Origin: Bacillota bacterium
Lineage (GTDB): Bacteria; Bacillota; Clostridia; Oscillospirales; Acutalibacteraceae
NCBI GenBank assembly: GCA_023458755.1
Contig: JAEWYE010000037.1
Coordinates: 1 to 57,567, forward strand
Length of the DNA: 57,567 nt
Reading direction: 5' to 3'
The notes beneath the pieces were generated by a model. It did no database searches. It was not told the DNA's origin and saw only the letters and a list, made by a program, of their open reading frames with translations. The position numbers and the translations under genes are program-made. Of this stretch, positions 52,459-57,567 are shown one piece after another; the stretch's first letter is position 1, and every line of letters begins with the position of its first letter.

Positions 52459-52530
52459 ACGAACTGAAAGTGGTAAAAATCTAAGAAGATATTTTATGTT
52501 TGGTTTCGCAAAACTTAAGTTGTACGTAAA

Positions 52531-52559
52531 TTGATATCTTCCAAAAAATATGCTAAACT
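52531..52559 (+). promoter_or_regulatory. Promoter of the pyrophosphatase gene
   Basis: TTGATA (52531-52536) is followed after 17 nt by TAAACT (52554-52559). Confidence 0.6.
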
Positions 52560-52610
52560 AAGGAAACGCAGACAGCAATAAACAGAATTCCTATTTTTGG
52601 AGGGTAACTT

Positions 52611-53141
52611 ATGAATATTTGGCATGATATTTCACCCAAGCGGATTACTGCAAAGGATTTTTACGCGGTAATTGAAATTACAAAAGGCAGCAAAATCAAA
52701 TATGAATTGGATAAGCAAACCGGGCTTTTGGTACTGGACAGGATTCTTTACACTTCTACGCATTACCCGGCAAATTACGGATTTATCCCCAGAACCTACG
52801 CGCAGGACGGTGACCCGCTGGATGTTCTGGTGCTTTGCTCGGAGGATATCCTCCCGCTCGCTTTGGTCCGCTGTTATCCAATCGGTGTGATTTCTATGAT
52901 AGACGGCGGTCAGAAAGACGAGAAAATCATCGCGATTCCGTTTAACGACCCAACCTATAATAATTACAAAGATATCAAGGAACTTCCCAAGCACATATTT
53001 GATGAGATGTCGCATTTCTTTTCCGTCTATAAAGCGCTTGAAAATAAAGTCACTGCAATCGACGAAGTGAAGGGCTGTGAGGAAGCAACAGCAATCATTC
53101 AGGACTATATCGACAGCTACGTGGAAACCTTTTGTAAATAA
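52611..53141 (+). CDS. ppa: Inorganic pyrophosphatase (family I)
   Basis: Cytoplasmic magnesium enzyme of 176 aa that hydrolyses diphosphate and pulls biosynthetic reactions forward. Motifs: AVIEITKGSKIKYELDK with the family lysine and glutamate residues, TSTHYPANYGFIPRTYAQDGDPLDVLVL with the catalytic aspartates (DGDPLD), and the C-terminal HFFSVYKALENK. SD is GGAGG. It ends against a strong terminator. Confidence 0.96.
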   Translation: MNIWHDISPKRITAKDFYAVIEITKGSKIKYELDKQTGLLVLDRILYTSTHYPANYGFIPRTYAQDGDPLDVLVLCSEDILPLALVRCYPIGVISMIDGGQKDEKIIAIPFNDPTYNNYKDIKELPKHIFDEMSHFFSVYKALENKVTAIDEVKGCEEATAIIQDYIDSYVETFCK

Positions 53142-53152
53142 CAAACTGACAG

Positions 53153-53193
53153 AAAAGAATCCGCCGCAGATGAGCCTGCAGCGGATTCTTTTT
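53153..53193. terminator. Terminator after ppa
   Basis: AAAGAATCCGC pairs with GCGGATTCTTT (stem within 53153-53193) plus an inner GCAG/CTGC pair, and ends in a T-run. It may serve both convergent genes. Confidence 0.8.
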
Positions 53194-53204
53194 GTATATT
53201 GGTT

Positions 53205-55397
53205 TTATTTTGTTGTTTTAAACAGATATAAGGAACCGCCATCTGATCCCATTCCTCTGCCGCCTGTACTGCCGGAGGAAGAACCGTTGTATTCAGAAGA
53301 ATCAATCAGTGTGGCGTTTGCCTTTACGTAGCTGAGAATTTCGGAGTTTGTGCTCTCACTACCGCCACCTTCGGAAGAAACTAAGAAGTACGTGATTTTG
53401 CCTTCTGCTACCAGTTGTTTCAGCTTAGCAAGCGTAAGCGAATTGTCGGAGCCAAGGAATCCGCCATACGCGTAACACGGCAAACCCGTGTCGATGATAT
53501 ACTGCGCAACTGTACTGGCGCGCTGTGTCGTAACAAGGAAACTGCCGGATTTATAGTTTTTCACCAAATACGATTCCAAGCCGGATGTTTGAGTCATGCC
53601 GCTATTGGACGAAGAATTTCCACTGGCAGAAGCACTGCCGGGGTTATTCGGGATTCCGTTTCCTGCACCCCCACCCTGTGTGGCAAGTTCCGGACCCGCA
53701 TAGGGCATCGTAGAATTCGGCACATATAGAACCGGAGTGAGCGACCAGTAAATTGGTGCTGCCAAAGCTGAAACAAGAAGACAGGCAGTAGAAGCAATCA
53801 GCGCAACACGTTTTACTTTGAAGAAGTGAAGTACAAACAATAGGATACCCAATCCACCCGCAACTGCGATAATCGGAAGCAGCCAAGTTTTCACTGCCGT
53901 ATAGCCGGCGACTGTTCGGACTTCAAGTGCTATGGTTGCCAAAAGAGAAACGAACAGGAACACCGGTAGTATATATTGTTTTTTGCTTGTTTTTTCAGCA
54001 AGGAAACCGCGAACCATTGTTACAATGCCAACAGCGCTTAGTACCGCGATTGCGGGAGCAAGCATGCACAGGTAATAGCGATGGAAGAAACCAGCAAAAC
54101 TGAAGAACAAGCCCATTGTAACCAACCACAATGCCCAAAAGACAAACACACCTTGTTTTAATGTTGGCTTACGGATATTGAACTTATTCAGAATGGCATT
54201 GACAATGCCTGCAATGATACTGCAAATTGCAAACAGCAAAATCCAGGAGATTTGCCCATAAAGATTACTGCTCCACAGTCTGGTAATGGAAGCATTTCCG
54301 ATTTCACTGCTGCCTGTGCCGTCGCCTGCACCGCCGCCTTGATTCTGCATAAAGGCCTTCCCGTCTTCACCGGACATTTGCGGAGGGATGCCATTGCTAT
54401 TTTGCGTGGTACTGCCATTCTGCCCCGGTGTGGACATCTGTGGAGGCGTACCTCCGTCATTTTGGCCATCAGCAAATTGTGTATTTCCGCTACCGCTTTC
54501 ATTTCCGTCCTGCTGATTACCAAATCTTTGGTGTGTACCATCGTTTGTACTGCCAGCCATACCGCCACCGGTACCTTGACCGTTTATACGTTCCATGCCG
54601 TTATGCCCGAAAATGAGTTCCATTACCGTATTATTGGTGGAGCTGTCTACATAAGGACGATTACTCGATGGATATAAATCCACCGCAAAAACCCAAACAA
54701 ATGAAACCGCCAGCATAATAACCATGCTGATTGCACCGGCTAAAAATCTCTTTGCAACTTTTTCTTTTGCAAAGAACAGGTACGTAAGCGCGACGGCCGG
54801 CAATATTAAGTATGCCTGTAGCATTTTAATATTGAAGCCTAAGCCGACAAGCATAGCCGCAAGAAATAGATAGCGCCATTTTCCGCTGTCAATCGACTTA
54901 AATAAAAACCATGCTGCGATAAGAAGTACAAAAATGAGCTGCATATCAATCGTGTTGTTGCGTGATGCTACGACTACTACCGGAGTTAGTGCAAACAGTA
55001 ACGAAGAAATGAGTCCTGCAGGACGACCAAAATGCTTTGCCGTTAAAATGTAAAGCATAATGCAGGAACCTGTGCCTGCCAGTGCCTGCGGCAGAAGCAT
55101 TGCCCATCCGTGATAACCAAAAATCAGTACGGAGATTGCCTGCATCCACAATCCGAGAGGCGGTTTATCCACCGACACCATGCCGGCAGGATCAAAGGAC
55201 AGAAAAAAGAAGTTATGAAAGCTCTGTGTCATACTTTTTATGGCGGCAGCGTAATACTCATTGCCCGTTCCATATTGAGAAATCGCGTAAAAATTAAAGA
55301 AGAAGGAAAGACAACCGATGAGTATCAACAATAGAATATGTCCGTTCTTCTTCAGCAACTGAGGTAATGACTTTTTCGTTTGAATCATTTGTTCCAT
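53205..55397 (-). CDS. GT39-family membrane glycosyltransferase with Gly/Asn/Gln-rich inserts
   Basis: Polytopic GT-C glycosyltransferase of 730 aa, related to ArnT/PMT and to the YkcB type of Gram-positives. It would use a lipid-linked sugar to modify an extracytoplasmic target. The N-terminal loop has the acidic FDPAGMVSVDKPPLGLWMQ region typical of the catalytic first loop. About a dozen membrane helices follow in two blocks. Between them lies a long outside segment (about residues 275-385) with repeated GGG, PPQMS and QNGS stretches, and a second low-complexity segment (about 600-640). Start ATG 55397 has AAGGAGGG upstream. Two-component or GT2 partners usually found near YkcB are absent here. 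Confidence 0.85.
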   Translation of the reverse strand: MEQMIQTKKSLPQLLKKNGHILLLILIGCLSFFFNFYAISQYGTGNEYYAAAIKSMTQSFHNFFFLSFDPAGMVSVDKPPLGLWMQAISVLIFGYHGWAMLLPQALAGTGSCIMLYILTAKHFGRPAGLISSLLFALTPVVVVASRNNTIDMQLIFVLLIAAWFLFKSIDSGKWRYLFLAAMLVGLGFNIKMLQAYLILPAVALTYLFFAKEKVAKRFLAGAISMVIMLAVSFVWVFAVDLYPSSNRPYVDSSTNNTVMELIFGHNGMERINGQGTGGGMAGSTNDGTHQRFGNQQDGNESGSGNTQFADGQNDGGTPPQMSTPGQNGSTTQNSNGIPPQMSGEDGKAFMQNQGGGAGDGTGSSEIGNASITRLWSSNLYGQISWILLFAICSIIAGIVNAILNKFNIRKPTLKQGVFVFWALWLVTMGLFFSFAGFFHRYYLCMLAPAIAVLSAVGIVTMVRGFLAEKTSKKQYILPVFLFVSLLATIALEVRTVAGYTAVKTWLLPIIAVAGGLGILLFVLHFFKVKRVALIASTACLLVSALAAPIYWSLTPVLYVPNSTMPYAGPELATQGGGAGNGIPNNPGSASASGNSSSNSGMTQTSGLESYLVKNYKSGSFLVTTQRASTVAQYIIDTGLPCYAYGGFLGSDNSLTLAKLKQLVAEGKITYFLVSSEGGGSESTNSEILSYVKANATLIDSSEYNGSSSGSTGGRGMGSDGGSLYLFKTTK

Positions 55398-55541
55398 AAT
55401 TACCCTCCTTGGTTTTTTCATCTTCTTAATTTTAATTTTCTTGTGTGATGTTTTTTTGAAGATTATCGGAAGATTATAAGTGGATTACATGATACTTAAA
55501 GTAAACGAACTTCACAGTACACGATTAATATCATGAACAAA

Positions 55542-55580
55542 AAAACGGCAATGTGCTTCAAACAAAGCACACTGCCGTTT
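55542..55580 (-). terminator. Terminator of sigG
   Basis: AAACGGCA pairs with TGCCGTTT (stem 55543-55580) with an inner TGTGCTT/AAGCACA. The minus strand ends in seven T. The gap 55422-55541 holds the glycosyltransferase promoter region (minus-strand TTTAAG, 16 nt, TATAAT). Confidence 0.8.
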
Positions 55581-55587
55581 CTGTATA

Positions 55588-56370
55588 TTATATATCCTTC
55601 TTGATTTTATCGAGCGCACCCTTTTCCAACCGGCTTACCTGAGCCTGACTGATACCGATTTCGGATGCGACTTCCATTTGCGTTTTTCCCTGAAAAAAGC
55701 GCATGGAAAGAATTCGTTTTTCCCGATTGCTCAAGTCTGCGATTGCCTCTTTCAATGCGATTTCATCCAGCCAATTATTATCGTCGTTTTTGTCACCCAC
55801 CTGATCCATTACATAAATGGTGTCACCGCCATCTGAAAAAACTGGTTCATACAGAGAAACCGGCTCTACGATGGATTCCAAAGCAAGTACCACATCTTCC
55901 CGCTTAATCTCCAGCGCTTTCGCGATTTCATCAACCGTTGGTTCCTTGCCGTTTGCCGTGGTAAGCTGTTCTTTTACCTGCATCGCTTTATAAGCTGTAT
56001 CACGCATGGAACGGCTTACCCGAATGCTGTTGTTATCGCGTAAATACCGGCGAATTTCACCAATAATCATCGGCACTCCGTAAGTAGAGAACTTAACCAG
56101 CAAATCCGGATTGAAATTATCAATAGCCTTTATTAAACCGATACAGCCTACTTGAAACAGGTCGTCCAAATTTTCGCCGCGGTTGGTAAAACGCTGAATC
56201 ACGCTAAGTACAAGTTTTAAATTTCCTCTGATCATTTCGTCACGGGCTTTTTCACGTTCACTTGGTGTCCCGTTTTTAATTTTTTGCAGTAATTCTCGTT
56301 TTTCCGCCTCCGTTAAGACCTTTAATTTGGCAGTGTTCACGCCGCAAATCTCGACTTTGTTGTACTGCAC
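55588..56370 (-). CDS. sigG: Forespore-specific RNA polymerase sigma-G factor
   Basis: Sigma factor of 260 aa for late forespore genes. The N-terminal KVEICGVNTAKLKVL is the SigG hallmark, distinguishing it from SigF. Region 2 has LDDLFQVGCIGLIKAIDNF and VKFSTYGVPMIIGEIRRYLRDN; region 4 ends with TQMEVASEIGISQAQVSRLEK. GTG 56370 is the start, with a G-rich SD. In Bacillus the gene follows spoIIGA-sigE; here that pair is not in the window, and the glycosyltransferase follows instead. It has a sigma-F-like promoter, so forespore expression is expected. Confidence 0.96.
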   Translation of the reverse strand: MQYNKVEICGVNTAKLKVLTEAEKRELLQKIKNGTPSEREKARDEMIRGNLKLVLSVIQRFTNRGENLDDLFQVGCIGLIKAIDNFNPDLLVKFSTYGVPMIIGEIRRYLRDNNSIRVSRSMRDTAYKAMQVKEQLTTANGKEPTVDEIAKALEIKREDVVLALESIVEPVSLYEPVFSDGGDTIYVMDQVGDKNDDNNWLDEIALKEAIADLSNREKRILSMRFFQGKTQMEVASEIGISQAQVSRLEKGALDKIKKDI

Positions 56371-56404
56371 ACGCGCCCCCCCATTTCATGGAATAACTTG
56401 TTAT

Positions 56405-56434
56405 CATTATTACCAAACACGTAAGAGTTCATGC
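56405..56434 (-). promoter_or_regulatory. Sigma-F-like promoter of sigG
   Basis: On the minus strand GCATG (56434-56430) is followed after 15 nt by GGTAATAATG (56414-56405). The known sigma-F pattern is GYATA, 15-16 nt, GGNNANANTR, so the -10 fits fully and the -35 misses one base. Confidence 0.6.
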
Positions 56435-56548
56435 ACGGTATGCAGTGAATAAAGAAAAAGCTGTGGGACATATTCTGACAAAAACTTTCTTGACAAACGC
56501 GTAAAAAAATGATATTCGAAACCGGACAAAATTATTTTAAAGCGCAAA

Positions 56549-56583
56549 AAATCCTGCCGAAAAATTCATTTCAGCAGGATTTT
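56549..56583 (-). terminator. Terminator of the Mrp-type ATPase gene
   Basis: AATCCTGC pairs with GCAGGATT across 56549-56583. The minus strand continues with a T-run. The rest of 56435-56548 shows no gene. Confidence 0.75.
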
Positions 56584-56600
56584 AGAAAAGGTCACATAAA

Positions 56601-57434
56601 TTACGCTTTTTCTACTATATCAGCAGTATTGTTCAGCCAGTTGCCTTCAAAAAGCTCTACCGTTCCGGTATCGCAGGCTCTTGCAATCGACGGATCAATT
56701 GGGAGACGGTCGAGTACTTTTAATCCGTACCGCTGTGCGATTTCATCCACATGGCTTTCACCGAACACAGAAATATGTTTGCCGCAGTCAGGACATTCCA
56801 CATAACTCATGTTCTCTACAATACCTAAAATGGGAACATTCATCATTTGTGCCATATTGACCGCTTTGGAAACAATCATTGAAACCAATTCTTGCGGAGA
56901 GGTCACAATAATAATTCCGTCCAGCGGAATGGACTGAAAAACGGTAAGCGGCACGTCTCCGGTTCCCGGAGGCATATCTACAAACATATAGTCGACATCC
57001 GACCAAATAACATCTGTCCAAAATTGTTTGACCGTTCCGGAAATAATCGGTCCGCGCCAAACAACCGGAGCATTTTCATCTTCTAACAGCAAATTGATAG
57101 ACATAACATCAATACCGGTCTTGGATTTAACCGGAAGAAGTCCCAGTTCACTGCCAACGGCCTTTTGTTTGATTCCAAATGCTTTTGGAATGGAGGGGCC
57201 GGTAATATCCGCATCTAAAACCGCGGTATGGTAGCCTCTGCGGTTCAGCAGAACAGACATCATGGAAGTGACAAGGCTTTTGCCTACGCCGCCTTTGCCG
57301 CTCACCACACCGATTACTTTCTTAATGCTGCTCATCTCATTTGGCTTTTCCAGCAAATCCGCAGGTGATTGTTTTCTGGATGCGCAATCGGACTTGCAGG
57401 AACCGCAGTCATGAGTACAATTTTCTTCGCTCAT
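56601..57434 (-). CDS. Mrp/NBP35-family P-loop ATPase (Fe-S cluster carrier)
   Basis: Cytosolic iron-sulfur carrier ATPase of 277 aa. The N-terminus has a cysteine cluster (CTHDCGSCKSDC). The deviant Walker A is GVVSGKGGVGKS near residue 42. Further motifs: VLDADITGPSIP, DYMFVDMPPGTGDVPLTV, and the bridging cluster site CPDC in VECPDCGKHI, which lets a dimer hold a cluster between subunits. Start ATG 57434 (MSEENC) has AAGGA upstream; ATGs further out lack a spaced SD. Length is that of NBP35-like Mrp without the DUF59 domain. Confidence 0.93.
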   Translation of the reverse strand: MSEENCTHDCGSCKSDCASRKQSPADLLEKPNEMSSIKKVIGVVSGKGGVGKSLVTSMMSVLLNRRGYHTAVLDADITGPSIPKAFGIKQKAVGSELGLLPVKSKTGIDVMSINLLLEDENAPVVWRGPIISGTVKQFWTDVIWSDVDYMFVDMPPGTGDVPLTVFQSIPLDGIIIVTSPQELVSMIVSKAVNMAQMMNVPILGIVENMSYVECPDCGKHISVFGESHVDEIAQRYGLKVLDRLPIDPSIARACDTGTVELFEGNWLNNTADIVEKA

Positions 57435-57472
57435 TTGATACATTCCTTGTATTATAGAGTAGTAGTTATTAA

Positions 57473-57490
57473 AGCCCCTCTCCAAGGGCT
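57473..57490. repeat. Small hairpin in the leader of the Mrp-type gene
   Basis: AGCCC (57473-57477) pairs with GGGCT (57486-57490). It precedes TTTAATAA on the minus strand and may be a weak terminator of something upstream of the window. Confidence 0.4.
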
Positions 57491-57521
57491 GTGCTACACT
57501 GTAAAGGATGCTGTGGATTGG

Positions 57522-57567
57522 TTAATCACTCCTACCACCAGATGGTTTCAGAAAGGTTCCAACCACA
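57522..57567 (-). CDS. Possible C-terminal end of a gene running off the window
   Basis: One minus-strand frame is open from the right edge and ends at TAA (57524-57522), with visible residues VVGTFLKPSGGRSD. Fifteen codons are too few to call. It could equally be non-coding. Confidence 0.2.
   Translation of the reverse strand, partial: VVGTFLKPSGGRSD

Noticed and set aside
57435..57567. 6S RNA or similar small RNA
   Set aside because: Only part of the structure is in the window and I could not match conserved 6S features.
1..57567. CRISPR array, tRNA or rRNA genes
   Set aside because: No regularly spaced repeats of suitable size, no cloverleaf with CCA-type end and no rRNA-like sequence were seen in the intergenic regions.

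Overview
The window looks like chromosomal DNA of an anaerobic, endospore-forming member of Clostridia, probably near the Oscillospiraceae/Ruminococcaceae. Pointers are the forespore sigma factor SigG, a YlmC/YmxH sporulation protein, a PolC-type replicase, short-form HisG with HisZ, a transketolase split into two genes, and a flavin reductase-rubredoxin fusion. Base composition is moderate and start codons include several TTG and GTG preceded by good Shine-Dalgarno (SD) sequences. Genus-level assignment is inference.

Layout. 1-2.3 kb: tail of an IS transposase, then a minus-strand set of sugar transferase, a 57-aa protein and an M23 peptidase. 2.4-4.6 kb: glucokinase (ROK) and galactose mutarotase. 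4.6-10.1 kb, minus strand: split transketolase and a heterodimeric ABC exporter with a divergent LysR gene. 11-16.7 kb: DUF3892 protein, NCS2 permease with a structured leader, flavin reductase-rubredoxin, RarA and GlyA. 16.8-24 kb is the most accessory part: two DUF4183 proteins, a STAS-like protein paired with a KAS III-like protein lacking two catalytic residues, a decayed transposase, a DUF5685/DnaJ-like/membrane protein operon, and two tandem small paralogs. 24-30.2 kb, minus strand: pyrE-radC-uvrB-uvrA. 30.4-31.4 kb: an RluA-family pseudouridine synthase.

31.4-37.9 kb: a histidine operon hisZ-G-D-C-B-A-I-E under a strong promoter that overlaps a perfect palindrome. hisH and hisF are absent. 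37.9-50.8 kb: the conserved translation and isoprenoid/envelope cluster rpsB-tsf-pyrH-frr-uppS-cdsA-dxr-rseP-ispG-polC, all minus strand. It links protein synthesis, undecaprenyl precursor supply, phospholipid synthesis and replication. 50.8-57.6 kb: ymxH, an AT-rich pair encoding a secreted protein and a membrane-anchored protein behind a consensus promoter, inorganic pyrophosphatase, a GT39-type membrane glycosyltransferase with Gly/Asn/Gln-rich inserts, sigG with a sigma-F-like promoter, and an Mrp-type Fe-S carrier ATPase.

Most of the window is ordinary core genome. The best candidates for undescribed biology are the STAS/KAS III pair, the Cys-rich DnaJ/DUF5685 operon, the 11-bp-phased repeats upstream of the transketolase promoter, the leader of the NCS2 permease, the his-operon palindrome, and the secreted/anchored pair at 51.3-52.5 kb. 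No CRISPR array, tRNA or rRNA was seen.
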